Below, in pieces: positions 19,545 to 28,964 of a DNA stretch of 64,000 bases (within the stretch, counting starts at the first letter, position 1; each line of letters starts with the position of its first letter). The translations under genes were made by a program, and so were the position numbers. The stretch comes from an uncultured Kordiimonas sp. Lineage in GTDB: Bacteria > Pseudomonadota > Alphaproteobacteria > Sphingomonadales > Kordiimonadaceae. Location of the stretch: the NCBI GenBank assembly GCA_947492375.1, contig CANLMI010000003.1:496001-560000 (forward strand). The letters are read 5' to 3'. Below the pieces are notes generated by a model. The model ran no database searches. It was not told the origin of the DNA and worked only from the letters and a program-made list of their open reading frames with translations.

Positions 19545-20299
19545 ATTCGTATATGGCTCAATGGATGCTTCTGACTTCGCTTCTGTTATTTTGTGTTTGT
19601 AGCCCCCAAAAAAAGAGGCTCTGAAAATTCAGAGCCCCCTCCTATTAGGAGTAAGTCACCAGGAATCGTATATCCGTAGAAACCAAGATTTACCGCGAAC
19701 GGCAAACCTTGGAATTCATTGGCGTCAGAGAAAATTCTGACAAGCAAGTAATAAATGATTAGCTAAAATCATTTGGTACTCAAATTTGCCCCCAACCATT
19801 TGGTTACAAGCCATAGCAACCAATGCTCTAGAGCTCGGCGATACTATGTGGTTTTTGTTGGCCAATCTGTGATGGCCATCACGGTTTTTAGGATTCTGTG
19901 AAGTTTATTTTAATTGATACATCCTATGGTTTTTTAGAAAAACCTATGCGAAATCATTGACCAGTTTATTCAAGTAAATCCGTCAATTTTTCCAAATTGA
20001 CATAATTTAGACGTGTTTCTGGCGTGGTTGGCCATTGTAAACGCCCATGTCGAGGAAATAGGCTATGGCTGATCAGGCGTTTTGATACGTTGGATTGGAA
20101 ATATTAGTTAAAATTGTTGGTATACCTTATCAGCCTATTAATTTTCTTTCGGTAAAAAATAATCAAGAGTTGAAGGTGATGGGGTAAATACACGCTCAGT
20201 AACTATTCGTGTGATTAAAGGCATTAACAAAATCACCGAAAATCTGATCGGTATAGGCAAACACAAAGTTAGTAAGTTTATAGAAATGGAATTTCAGGC
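19545..20299. other. Long intergenic region before the RTX array, with possible minus-strand RNA
   Basis: About 750 bases without a supported protein gene. The left end has a strong terminator-like hairpin pointing to the minus strand (19605-19636) with a second small stem next to it (CTCCTA/TAGGAG, 19638-19650), suggesting an unannotated minus-strand transcript. A 14-bp perfect palindrome GTGATGGCCATCAC is at 19869-19882. A 14-mer at 20173-20186 recurs before the RTX gene at 24649. No tRNA or tmRNA fold was recognised. Confidence 0.35.
19605..19650 (-). ncRNA. Candidate small RNA 3' end with intrinsic terminator (minus strand)
   Basis: Read on the minus strand there is a small stem (CTCCTA/TAGGAG), then the perfect 8-bp stem GGCTCTGA/TCAGAGCC (19617-19636), then a run of seven T (19608-19614). 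This is a textbook rho-independent terminator but no gene on that strand lies nearby to use it. The simplest reading is the 3' end of a small RNA starting somewhere right of 19650. The 5' end cannot be placed from sequence. Confidence 0.4.
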
Positions 20300-21973
20300 A
20301 TGTCATTTTTAAATTTAAATCCGGTCGATGGTTCAAGCGGAACCAATATACTTAATGTATCGGGTAATTCAGTGGTGTTTGCGCGTGGCGGTAATGACAC
20401 AATAACCAGTTCAGGAAATGGTGTTCGTGTTCTGGCAGGCGGTGGCTCGAATGATGTTTACCGAATTACGGGTGGCTTAAACATTGTTGTTGAAACTGGT
20501 GGCTCGGCTGATCGCTTTGAGGCAACCGGGATTGATATCAATGATGCGTCTACGTCAATTTCAGTGATTGATCGTACGCATTTGTTTATCGATGATGGCA
20601 CGACACAGGTTATTTTATATAATTGGCTGACGACAGGCGGTCAGATAGAAACATTTTCATTCGCAGGGGGTGACCTGACAGTTACAGACCTGATTGATGA
20701 TTTTGCAAGCTTACCTGGTTTTGCTGGTGATGTAACGTTTGATGATGTTGTCTCAAGTCTGTCAATTCCCGCAGATGTGTTTGCAAGCTTTGATGGGCCT
20801 GCAACTGCGACAGGGCAGGGCCTTGAAGACGGACTAGCTATTATTGAACAAAATGCTCTGCGCTTGGATACAGCAAATTCCAATGCTTTTACAGGCGGTG
20901 CAACTGTTGATGTCTTTATATCGCAAGGTGGTTTCTCATCAGATAATTTGAGAGGCAATGACGGCAACGACAGTCTTGTAGGGGATGATGGTTTCAGTAC
21001 GCTGCGCGGTGATGCGGGGGATGATTTTCTTGCGTCTGGCGGTAGTAATGATTTTGTTGCTGGCGGTGAGGGCGATGATATTGCACTCGGCGGTGCAGGA
21101 AACGATCAGATTTTTGCAGGTGGCGGTGATACAGGAAATGATCGCTTCTTCGGCGAAAGTGGCCGTGATACGGTCGGCGGCGGCGCAGGGAATGACCTTG
21201 TTGTGGGCGGCACTTCAAACGCGATCGATAGCGATTTTGCCGATAGTAATTTGAATGTTGATGATTCTGACACACTTTTTGGCGGGTCGGGTGACGATAC
21301 ATTAATTGGCGGCAGTTTGGATGACGCGAATGGTAATGGTGTTTATGATGCAGGCGAAGAAGTTGTTGACGAATTAAGCAATAATACAATTTTTGCAGGC
21401 ACAGGAAATGATTTAATCATCGGCGCTGCTGGTGATGATATTCTGGGCGGTGGAACCGGTGACGATACTATAAACGGCGGCGCTGGGAATGACACCTTTT
21501 TTGGGGGACGCGGCGATAACACTGATACCGGAACAAATGATGTTATAGACGGCGGCGCAGGCAATGATCTGATCTTCTCAGGGGCTGGCAATGATAGTAT
21601 TACTGGCGGTGCTGGTAATGATGAACTGTTTAACGGCGGCGGCACCGATACTGTTGACGGTGGAACCGGCAATGATACGCTTTTTGGCGGTGGCGGCAAT
21701 GACATTATAACTGGTGGAACAGGTGTTGATACCTTTGCTTTTGTCAATGGTAACGGCGATGACACTGTTACCGACTTCGATACAACGGATGATATTCTTA
21801 ACCTGAACGAAACGGCAACTAATTTTACGGATTTGGCGAGCGTGCAGGCAGCGGCTAGTGATACAACACAAAGTGGGCAGGCTGGCCTTCTTATCGATAC
21901 GGGTAACGGAGATAGTGTGTTCCTCGAAGGCCTGTCTGTAAGTGACTTACCAAGCCTGAATATTGTTTTTTAG
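20300..21973 (+). CDS. RTX calcium-binding beta-roll protein, paralogue 1
   Basis: A 557-residue protein with no signal peptide. Residues 1-210 are an unrecognised beta-rich region with a little RTX-like sequence. From about residue 214 there are repeated GGxGxDxxx nonapeptides that bind Ca2+ as parallel beta-rolls. An EF-hand-like loop DANGNGVYDAGE begins at residue 342, exactly 215 residues before the C-terminus. The last 80 residues (DTFAF onwards, with ATNFTDLASVQAAAS) are the non-repetitive module shared by the array, ending LNIVF, as expected of a type I secretion signal. No enzymatic domain is seen. Likely secreted and folded outside the cell on Ca2+ binding. It is the first of ten paralogues and is followed by a long palindrome. 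Confidence 0.8.
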   Translation: MSFLNLNPVDGSSGTNILNVSGNSVVFARGGNDTITSSGNGVRVLAGGGSNDVYRITGGLNIVVETGGSADRFEATGIDINDASTSISVIDRTHLFIDDGTTQVILYNWLTTGGQIETFSFAGGDLTVTDLIDDFASLPGFAGDVTFDDVVSSLSIPADVFASFDGPATATGQGLEDGLAIIEQNALRLDTANSNAFTGGATVDVFISQGGFSSDNLRGNDGNDSLVGDDGFSTLRGDAGDDFLASGGSNDFVAGGEGDDIALGGAGNDQIFAGGGDTGNDRFFGESGRDTVGGGAGNDLVVGGTSNAIDSDFADSNLNVDDSDTLFGGSGDDTLIGGSLDDANGNGVYDAGEEVVDELSNNTIFAGTGNDLIIGAAGDDILGGGTGDDTINGGAGNDTFFGGRGDNTDTGTNDVIDGGAGNDLIFSGAGNDSITGGAGNDELFNGGGTDTVDGGTGNDTLFGGGGNDIITGGTGVDTFAFVNGNGDDTVTDFDTTDDILNLNETATNFTDLASVQAAASDTTQSGQAGLLIDTGNGDSVFLEGLSVSDLPSLNIVF

Positions 21974-22002
21974 GCTAGAAATTATTCGGAATTAATCTCA
22001 CG

Positions 22003-22038
22003 TTCTTAACATCTGTAAAATTTTATAGATGTTAAGAA
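22003..22038. terminator. 36-base palindrome between RTX paralogue 1 and the PAS/MCP gene
   Basis: Two 18-base arms, TTCTTAACATCTGTAAAA and TTTTATAGATGTTAAGAA, are complementary at all but one position (G-U in RNA), with no unpaired centre. It starts 30 bases after the RTX stop and ends 58 bases before the next start. As RNA it would be a strong hairpin; there is a short T stretch downstream, so a bidirectional terminator is plausible. A protein-binding operator is the alternative. Confidence 0.5.
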
Positions 22039-22096
22039 TTTCGACACGCTTTTATGCTCTTATGTCTCTCGGGTGGTCGTTCCAAGGGAGAGCAAG

Positions 22097-24229
22097 ATGG
22101 ACGGAAGTCACTATGACCAAAGTCAGGGCAAGGCAAACATTCAGAACAATCAGAGCCAAGAGGCCAGTAACCCATTAGAGCAGATTTTAGAACAGGCAAT
22201 TGACGCAGTTGTTTCAATTGACCACAAAAATTGCGTCACGTTTTTCAATAAGGCCGCAGAAAATTTGTGGGGATATAGCCGCAGTGAGGTGGTCGGGCAG
22301 AATGTAAAAATGCTTGTCCCTCATGAAATTCAGGCAAATCACGATAGTTATGTGGATGCCAACAGGGCTGGCGGCGAAGACAAAATTGTCGGCACAAGCC
22401 GTGATGTTGAAGTTCCGCGCAAGGATGGAAGTCGGGTATGGGCCAGTTTGGCACTTTCGAAGATTTTTATCGATGGAAAAATTTCTTATACTGCCTTTGT
22501 AAAAGATATTACAGCGCAGCGCCGTGCACAGGAAATCGTTAGTCAAACCCTTGAACAGTGCCTTGACGCCGTTGTTACAATTGATACGCAGAACAATATT
22601 ACATTTTATAATAAAGCGGCTGAAAGTCTGTGGGGATATAGCCGCGAAGAGGTTATGGGACGTAATGTTAAAATGCTGGTGCCGCGTGCTATTCAGGCTG
22701 GTCATGATGATCTTGTCAATGCCAACAGGACAACGGGTCAGGACAAAATTGTTGGTACACACCGTGACGTAGAAATTGAGCGAAAAGACGGGTCAAACAT
22801 ATGGGCTAATCTATCGCTTTCGAGAGTACGCATTGGGGACGAAACTATTTATACTGCCTTTGTAAAGGATATTACAAAGCAACGCGAAGCACAGGAAATG
22901 ATCAATCAAACGCTTGAACAAGCGTTGGATGCAGTAGTTACAATTGACGAAAACAATAATATCACATTATTCAATGCTGCTGCGGAACGGCTTTGGGGTT
23001 ATAGCCGCAAAGAGGTGATGGGCCGTAACGTTAAAATGCTGGTTCCGCATTCTCTTCAGGCCGGTCATGATGATCTTGTCAATGCTAACAGGACAACGGG
23101 GCAAGACAAGATTGTTGGGACGAACCGCGAGGTAGAGATACACCGTAAAGATGGCAGCATGTTGTGGGGCAAGCTCTCGTTATCGAAGGTGAAAACAGGC
23201 GACAAAATTATCTATACCGCCTTTGTGCAGGATGTGACCAAGGAAGTTGAAAACCGTGATCGTTTCATGATGCTGTCGTTGGTAGCGGATGAAACTGATA
23301 ATTCTGTTATTATAACGGATGCGGCGGGTTTGATCGAATATGTTAACCCTGGCTTTGAACGGATGACCGGACATAGTTTTGAGGACGTCAAAGGTAAGAA
23401 ACCCGGGCATGTGTTGCAGGGTAAATTAACCGACCATGATACGATTGTACGCATTAAAGATAAATTGAATGCTCGTCAGCCATTTTATGAAGAGATACTC
23501 AATTACACAAAAACCGGGCAGCCATACTGGATTTCGCTTTCTATCAATCCAATTTTTAACAAGAATGGTGATTTGGAACGGTTTATTTCCGTGCAGGCAA
23601 ATATTACAGATACCAAGGTTTCCGCGCTTGAATTTACATCCAGAATTGAGGGTATCGAGCGATCAAATGTCGTTCTTGAATGGGATGCACGCGGGCAGTT
23701 TGCCAAGGGAAATAATGCCGCAGAGGATCTGATGCATCAACAATCGGTGACCGCACCGCAATTGGCTGCAATCATGAACGAACAAGAAATGAAATCCTTG
23801 AAAGCAGGTCAGTTCATCTCGCGTGAATTTACCCTTAAAGGACCGTCAGAAAAGCATATCTATTTGTCGGGTAGTGTGCAGGCAATTATCGATTATGAGG
23901 GCAACCTGAATTCGATTGTGATGTATGCAAATGATGTTACTGAACGCCGCGCTGCAATAGAGAAAACCAGTCAGTTAATGCGATCAGTGCTGGACCGTAT
24001 CAGCGGTATTGCAAGTTCCATCGATGGTATTTCGCGCCAAACAAATCTTTTGTCATTAAATGCAACAATCGAGGCTGCTCGTGCGGGTGATGCAGGTAAA
24101 GGGTTTGCGGTTGTAGCGGACGAGGTTCGTAATTTGGCAGGTGGCTCAGCAGATTCAGCCGGGGAAATTGCAAGGTTGATTGATGATACGAGAACACAGA
24201 TCGAAACATTAGAAGTTGATATGGCATAG
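22097..24229 (+). CDS. Soluble multi-PAS chemoreceptor-like signalling protein
   Basis: A 710-residue protein from ATG 22097 with AAGGGAG upstream; a GTG 24 bases earlier is open. There is no transmembrane segment. Three consecutive PAS domains repeat with a period near 121 residues and are highly alike ([20 protein letters not shown] and its two relatives). A fourth PAS has NPGFERMTG, a fifth is weaker. The end (about residues 630-710) is a short methyl-accepting hairpin tip with [17 protein letters not shown] and [13 protein letters not shown], the CheW/CheA contact region. The signalling helices are much shorter than in standard receptors, as in BdlA-type proteins. It probably reports a cytosolic redox, ligand or energy state. 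No che genes are nearby. It sits inside the RTX array. Confidence 0.8.
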   Translation: MDGSHYDQSQGKANIQNNQSQEASNPLEQILEQAIDAVVSIDHKNCVTFFNKAAENLWGYSRSEVVGQNVKMLVPHEIQANHDSYVDANRAGGEDKIVGTSRDVEVPRKDGSRVWASLALSKIFIDGKISYTAFVKDITAQRRAQEIVSQTLEQCLDAVVTIDTQNNITFYNKAAESLWGYSREEVMGRNVKMLVPRAIQAGHDDLVNANRTTGQDKIVGTHRDVEIERKDGSNIWANLSLSRVRIGDETIYTAFVKDITKQREAQEMINQTLEQALDAVVTIDENNNITLFNAAAERLWGYSRKEVMGRNVKMLVPHSLQAGHDDLVNANRTTGQDKIVGTNREVEIHRKDGSMLWGKLSLSKVKTGDKIIYTAFVQDVTKEVENRDRFMMLSLVADETDNSVIITDAAGLIEYVNPGFERMTGHSFEDVKGKKPGHVLQGKLTDHDTIVRIKDKLNARQPFYEEILNYTKTGQPYWISLSINPIFNKNGDLERFISVQANITDTKVSALEFTSRIEGIERSNVVLEWDARGQFAKGNNAAEDLMHQQSVTAPQLAAIMNEQEMKSLKAGQFISREFTLKGPSEKHIYLSGSVQAIIDYEGNLNSIVMYANDVTERRAAIEKTSQLMRSVLDRISGIASSIDGISRQTNLLSLNATIEAARAGDAGKGFAVVADEVRNLAGGSADSAGEIARLIDDTRTQIETLEVDMA

Positions 24230-24648
24230 GCCTATATACTATTTTTCTTTCTGAGATCAGTTACCTGATCAGTATGTGGTTGTGCTGATCAGGCGGTAAA
24301 ACCTGAAAAAGAGAGCGCTGTATAGAGCCAGCTTAACGCCAATAGTAAGTTTCAACTGCCAGGCCCTATTATCAAGGTGCCTGATAATCTTATATGAGCG
24401 GCGTTGCATATAACAAGCGTGTTGCAAATGGCGCGGTGGCTGCCCTTAGGCACTATTAGCGGCGGGAAGCCTTTATATCGCCATAAAAGGCGTTGATTAT
24501 AAAACTCACTATAAATATCAAAATAAAAGTGCGCCAAACTGGTGATTGCGAGCGTATTTAAATAAAAAACGTTTATACATTTTACGTTCATGTAAGACTA
24601 CTAGTATAATAAGGTGATGGGGTAGGCTTATCAGGCAGGTAACGAGTT
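24230..24648. other. Intergenic region with stem-loop and promoter for RTX paralogue 2
   Basis: There are 419 bases without a supported gene. An 8-bp inverted repeat CCTGATCA...TGATCAGG (24264-24293, 14-base loop) lies just after the PAS/MCP gene and may limit read-through, though it has no T-run. The right end carries a good promoter match at 24581-24610. Confidence 0.35.
24581..24610 (+). promoter_or_regulatory. Sigma-70-like promoter of RTX paralogue 2
   Basis: -35 TTTACG (24581-24586), 18-base spacer, -10 TATAAT (24605-24610). Transcription would begin near 24617, about 30 bases before the start codon at 24649. The 14-mer AAGGTGATGGGGTA right after the -10 also occurs at 20173-20186, upstream of RTX paralogue 1. 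Confidence 0.5.
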
Positions 24649-26841
24649 ATGATTACGTGGGAAGTCAGGCTGGACAGTAGTGCGGCTGAAAACAATGTCG
24701 ATCAAAATACCATCGACCTTTTGGAAAATTTAATTGTTCAGGCCGGCAATTTCTGGTCGCAGTATTTTGAAGCCGCTGCTGATGTTACAATTACTGTTGA
24801 GTTGAGTTTTTTCTCAGAGGATACAAATACTCTTGCCACTGGCGGCGGGAGTTTTGTGCGTGTTGGTACGGCAAATTCGGGGAACCCACTTTTTCAGGCA
24901 GCCGCCGCTAATGAAATTGCAACAGGTGTTGATCGTACCTTTGGTGAAGATGGCCGAATTGGTATCAATCTTGATAATCTTGACAGCTTGTTTCTGGATC
25001 CAAACCCAACTGTTTCGGGTAACGTTCCCTTTAATCAGATCGATGCCTTTACAGTAATTGTTCACGAACTTGGCCATGTTCTGGGCTTCCTTGGCTTTGT
25101 TGAAGAAGCACAGGACGCAGGCAATGTATTCCAGACCTTTTCCACGTTTGATGAGTTTATCACATTTGAAGGCGATATTCCGTTTTTCAACGGGCCGAAT
25201 GCGGTCGCAAACTTTGGTGGCCCGATCCCTCTAACTGAAGGTAATAACAGCCACCTCGGTAACCCAAACGGCCCAGGGGATGAATTAACGGGCCGCAACG
25301 GTGACGTGTTAGCTGCAAGTATTTCGCGGGGTAACCGATTATCGATTAGTTCGCTGAATATTGCCATTTTGCAGGATGTGGGCATTCCTATTCGCACAGC
25401 ATCAGCATCTGCTGATGAATTGTTTGGTTTTGACCGTGAAAATGATGAACTTGAAGGCTTGGGCGGTGATGATAGCTTATCAGGGCTTGGGGGGAGCGAC
25501 ACATTAATTGGTGGGGGCGGGGATGATACGCTCTCAGGCGGTGCAGGCGCTGATATTTTCGTGCTTGATGGTAACAATGGTGATGATTTTATTACAGATT
25601 ATGATGCCGCAGATATAATTGACTTACGCGGAACAACTGCAGGCCTTCAGAATTTGGCGAGTGTTATCAATGCCGCGCAAAATACGGCAGTTAATGGTGT
25701 TGCAGGTGTTCTGATCAACACAGGGGCGGGCTCCAGCGTATTTATTGCCGGAACGAATACCAGCCAGTTGAATAATACTGATTTTATTTTTGCGACCGCC
25801 GGTGCAACAAGCAATGACCCTGATGAAATTAACGGGACATCAGCATCAGAAACACTCCGGGGCGGCACTGGTGATGAGATCATCAATGCGGGAGCCGGTA
25901 ATGATTTTGTAACCGGGGGCGACGGCGCAGATATCGTTCTGGCGGGGGCTGGTAATGATCAAGTATTTGCAGGTGCAGGTGACGCTGGCGATGATATTCT
26001 GATTGGTGGTTCAGGTAATGATGTGGTCGGCGGCGGTGCCGGTGATGATTTGATTATTGGCGGTGGCTTTAGTGATGGTAATACCCAACAAATATCAGCG
26101 CCAATTAATGGAAATGGCCTGACTGACGACGGCGCGGATACCTTGTTTGGCGGAACAGGTGATGACACGCTTATTGGCGGTAGTTTTAACGATACAACAG
26201 ACAACGGCGTTTTCGATAATGGAGAGGCCATTATAACAGGCGGCGCCGCTAATACTATTTTTGCAGGTACAGGCAATGACTTGATCTTTGGTGCGGCAGG
26301 TAATGATGAAATCGGCGGCGGCGAGGGCGATGATACTCTGAATGCAGGTGCTGGTGATGATGTTCTGTTCGGTGGCCGTAATGATATCGCTGATACAGGT
26401 GTCAATGATGTGATTGACGGCGGTAGTGGTAATGACCAGATTTTTTCATCGGGTGGTAATGATAGCGTTTTTGGTGGTTTGGGTAACGATTCAATCTTTT
26501 CTGGTAGCGGGGTTGATACGGTAGACGGCGGCGCGGGGAACGATACCTTGTTTGGAGGGGCTGGCGATGATTTCTTTACCGGTTCTGCCGGGATCGATAC
26601 GTTTGCCTTTTTTGCAGGTAACGGCGATGATACCGTTTTGGACTTCGTTATCACGCAAGATATCCTCGACTTAAACGGAACGGCACGTGATTTCACTGAT
26701 GTTGCAAGCCTTCAGGCGTTTGCCAGTAATGCAACGATTGACGGTTTTGCTGGTTTATTAATCGATATAGGGGGAACCGATAGTGTTTTCCTAAGAGGTA
26801 TATCTGTCACTGATATTGATGATCTGAATGTGATTTTTTAG
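24649..26841 (+). CDS. RTX protein with leishmanolysin-like metalloprotease domain, paralogue 2
   Basis: A 730-residue protein, no signal peptide. Residues 1-255 form a zinc protease domain: HELGHVLGF gives His139, Glu140 and His143, and the likely third ligand is His202 in NNSHLGN, 59 residues later. There is no HExxHxxGxxH, so a leishmanolysin-like arrangement fits better than serralysin. A following LSISSLNIAILQDVG strand is typical of these families. RTX repeats start near 255; an internal copy of the C-terminal module occupies about 302-385, then more repeats. The EF-hand-like loop DTTDNGVFDNGE starts at residue 515, 215 from the end. The last 80 residues end in LNVIF. Probably a secreted Ca2+/Zn2+ protease; closest relatives are paralogues 3 and 8. 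Confidence 0.82.
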   Translation: MITWEVRLDSSAAENNVDQNTIDLLENLIVQAGNFWSQYFEAAADVTITVELSFFSEDTNTLATGGGSFVRVGTANSGNPLFQAAAANEIATGVDRTFGEDGRIGINLDNLDSLFLDPNPTVSGNVPFNQIDAFTVIVHELGHVLGFLGFVEEAQDAGNVFQTFSTFDEFITFEGDIPFFNGPNAVANFGGPIPLTEGNNSHLGNPNGPGDELTGRNGDVLAASISRGNRLSISSLNIAILQDVGIPIRTASASADELFGFDRENDELEGLGGDDSLSGLGGSDTLIGGGGDDTLSGGAGADIFVLDGNNGDDFITDYDAADIIDLRGTTAGLQNLASVINAAQNTAVNGVAGVLINTGAGSSVFIAGTNTSQLNNTDFIFATAGATSNDPDEINGTSASETLRGGTGDEIINAGAGNDFVTGGDGADIVLAGAGNDQVFAGAGDAGDDILIGGSGNDVVGGGAGDDLIIGGGFSDGNTQQISAPINGNGLTDDGADTLFGGTGDDTLIGGSFNDTTDNGVFDNGEAIITGGAANTIFAGTGNDLIFGAAGNDEIGGGEGDDTLNAGAGDDVLFGGRNDIADTGVNDVIDGGSGNDQIFSSGGNDSVFGGLGNDSIFSGSGVDTVDGGAGNDTLFGGAGDDFFTGSAGIDTFAFFAGNGDDTVLDFVITQDILDLNGTARDFTDVASLQAFASNATIDGFAGLLIDIGGTDSVFLRGISVTDIDDLNVIF

Positions 26842-26947
26842 GTCCGATTGATACCGCTTGTTAACGTTACTCTGTGTATGATTAAATGGACATTGGGAAC
26901 AATAAAATTGTACAAGCACTCAAAGGTATCAAAATGGGGGACTACAC

Positions 26948-28771
26948 ATGATCACATGGCAGGTAATAAGAAATAGCAGCGTTACAACAAGCGGCGTATC
27001 GCAAGAAACACTACAGCTTATTGAAGACCTTATTGTTCAGGCAGGGCAGTTTTGGTCCAGATATTTGGATGCCGCGAATAATGTAACTCTTACGGTCAAT
27101 TTGGGTTTTATTGATGAGGATACCGCCACACTTGCACAGGCGGGTAGTTCATTTGTAAGGCTTGGTACAACAAGTGAGGGTGACCCAAGATTTCAGATTG
27201 TTACTGCTGTTGAGCTTGCTACAGGTGTAGACCCATTACCGTCGGCTGATATTGATTTAGAGATCAATCTATCCAGTCTTGGTGACCTTTATCTCGATTC
27301 TGATATTTCAACCGATGAAGATATTCCGGGTTTTCTGATCGACGCTTTTTCACTTTTGATCCATGAGCTTGGTCATGGGCTCGGCTTTTTGGGCTTTATC
27401 GAAACACCTGATGATCTTACTGCTCCGGATAGGATTTTTTCCACTTTTGATGAATTTGTTCGTTTTGAAGGAACAGAGCCATTTTTTACAGGGCCGAATG
27501 CACGTGCCGTTTTTGGCGGTGATGTTCCTTTAACAGAAGATAATAATAACCATGTCGGCAACCCCGGAGATCCAAGCGATGGCCTGACAGGGGTTGGCGG
27601 TGACGTCTTGCAACCTTTTGCGGTTCTTGGGGTCAGGGAAAGTATTAGCCCGCTTGATATCGCTATTTTACAGGATGTGGGCTTTCCTGTTCGTATGGCT
27701 TCAGCAGCTTCGAACGAGCTTTTTGGCTTTGAGCGTGAAAATGATGTGATTGACGGCCTTGCTGGTAACGATAGCCTCGATGGACTTGGCGGTAATGACA
27801 CACTTCGTGGTGATGCGGGAAATGACCTTTTGATTGGTAATGATGGCAGTGATTTCTTGTCTGGGGGCACCGGTGACGACGTTGCAGTTGGCGGCACTGG
27901 TAATGATCAGATTTTTGCTGGTAGCGGGGATAACGGCGCTGATACTTTTATCGGCGGCGCTGGCAATGATACCCTTGGCGGTGGCGGGGGAAATGATCTC
28001 GTGGTCGGTGATGGCACAAATGTAATCGACGGTGTTAACGCTGGGGCCTTGTCATTGTCTGCTGCTGATACTCTCTTTGGTGGTTCCGGAAATGATACTT
28101 TGCTTGGCGGCAGTTTCGATGATGCAAACGGTAATGGTCGCTATGATGTCGGTGAAGAAGTGATCACAGGCAGCGCACGCAACACGATCTTTTCCGGTAC
28201 AGGGAATGACCGCGTAGCAGGCGAGGCCGGGGATGATATTCTTGGCGGTGGCACGGGTGATGACACGCTTAGGGGCGGTAGCGGTGATGATATTTTCTTT
28301 GGTGGTCAGGGCGACGCCTTTGACACGGGCCGTAATGATGTAATTTCTGCCGGTAATGGAAATGATACTGTGTTTGCAGGTGCCGGCAATGATGATATTG
28401 ACGGCGGCTTCGGTAATGATGAACTGTTTAACGGAGCTGGCAATGACACAGTTCGCGGCAACCTTGGCAATGATACACTCTTTGGCGGGGCAGGGAATGA
28501 CCTGCTGAGTGGTAACGGCGGCGCGGATACATTTGCTTTCTTCTCAGGTAACGGCGATGACACGGTTGTTGATTTCGCCCTGGCTGAGGATATTCTTAAT
28601 CTTGAAGGCACAGCGACGGACTTTACAGACCTTGCTGGCGTTCAAGCGGCGGCGAGTGATAGCACACAAGCGGGTGTGTCAGGCCTGTTGATTGATACGG
28701 GTGCGGGCGATAGCGTTTTCCTTCAAGGCCTGTCTGTTGCTGACCTCGATGGCATTAATATCGTATTCTAA
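26948..28771 (+). CDS. RTX protein with leishmanolysin-like metalloprotease domain, paralogue 3
   Basis: A 607-residue protein preceded by GGGGGAC. The protease domain (1-257) is collinear with that of the gene upstream: HELGHGLGF with His139, Glu140 and His143, and third His202 in NNNHVGN at the same number. RTX repeats follow directly, without the internal module of paralogue 2. The EF-hand-like loop DANGNGRYDVGE starts at residue 392, again 215 residues from the end. The last 225 bases, including the stop, are nearly identical to those of the next gene (E at 30327-30551), which points to recent conversion or duplication. Likely a type I-secreted metalloprotease. Confidence 0.82.
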   Translation: MITWQVIRNSSVTTSGVSQETLQLIEDLIVQAGQFWSRYLDAANNVTLTVNLGFIDEDTATLAQAGSSFVRLGTTSEGDPRFQIVTAVELATGVDPLPSADIDLEINLSSLGDLYLDSDISTDEDIPGFLIDAFSLLIHELGHGLGFLGFIETPDDLTAPDRIFSTFDEFVRFEGTEPFFTGPNARAVFGGDVPLTEDNNNHVGNPGDPSDGLTGVGGDVLQPFAVLGVRESISPLDIAILQDVGFPVRMASAASNELFGFERENDVIDGLAGNDSLDGLGGNDTLRGDAGNDLLIGNDGSDFLSGGTGDDVAVGGTGNDQIFAGSGDNGADTFIGGAGNDTLGGGGGNDLVVGDGTNVIDGVNAGALSLSAADTLFGGSGNDTLLGGSFDDANGNGRYDVGEEVITGSARNTIFSGTGNDRVAGEAGDDILGGGTGDDTLRGGSGDDIFFGGQGDAFDTGRNDVISAGNGNDTVFAGAGNDDIDGGFGNDELFNGAGNDTVRGNLGNDTLFGGAGNDLLSGNGGADTFAFFSGNGDDTVVDFALAEDILNLEGTATDFTDLAGVQAAASDSTQAGVSGLLIDTGAGDSVFLQGLSVADLDGINIVF

Positions 28772-28964
28772 AGGCCCTTCTTTTGATTGCAAAACTCTAA
28801 GTTATACGGTGTGCAAGTGCAGGCCATTTTGGGCTGGTTGTTGCATAACATGTAATAACAATCAGGTGTTTGGGGATATCTTTTTGTCAGGTTGTTTATA
28901 TCGTACCTCATTCAGCGTGTCTGGCTGACGCTGGAATTATCGTGCAAGAGTGGGAACATAAACA

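Noticed and set aside
24352-24591. 79-codon minus-strand frame in the gap before RTX paralogue 2
   Set aside because: Weak start context, no recognisable features and it overlaps the likely promoter of the plus-strand gene.
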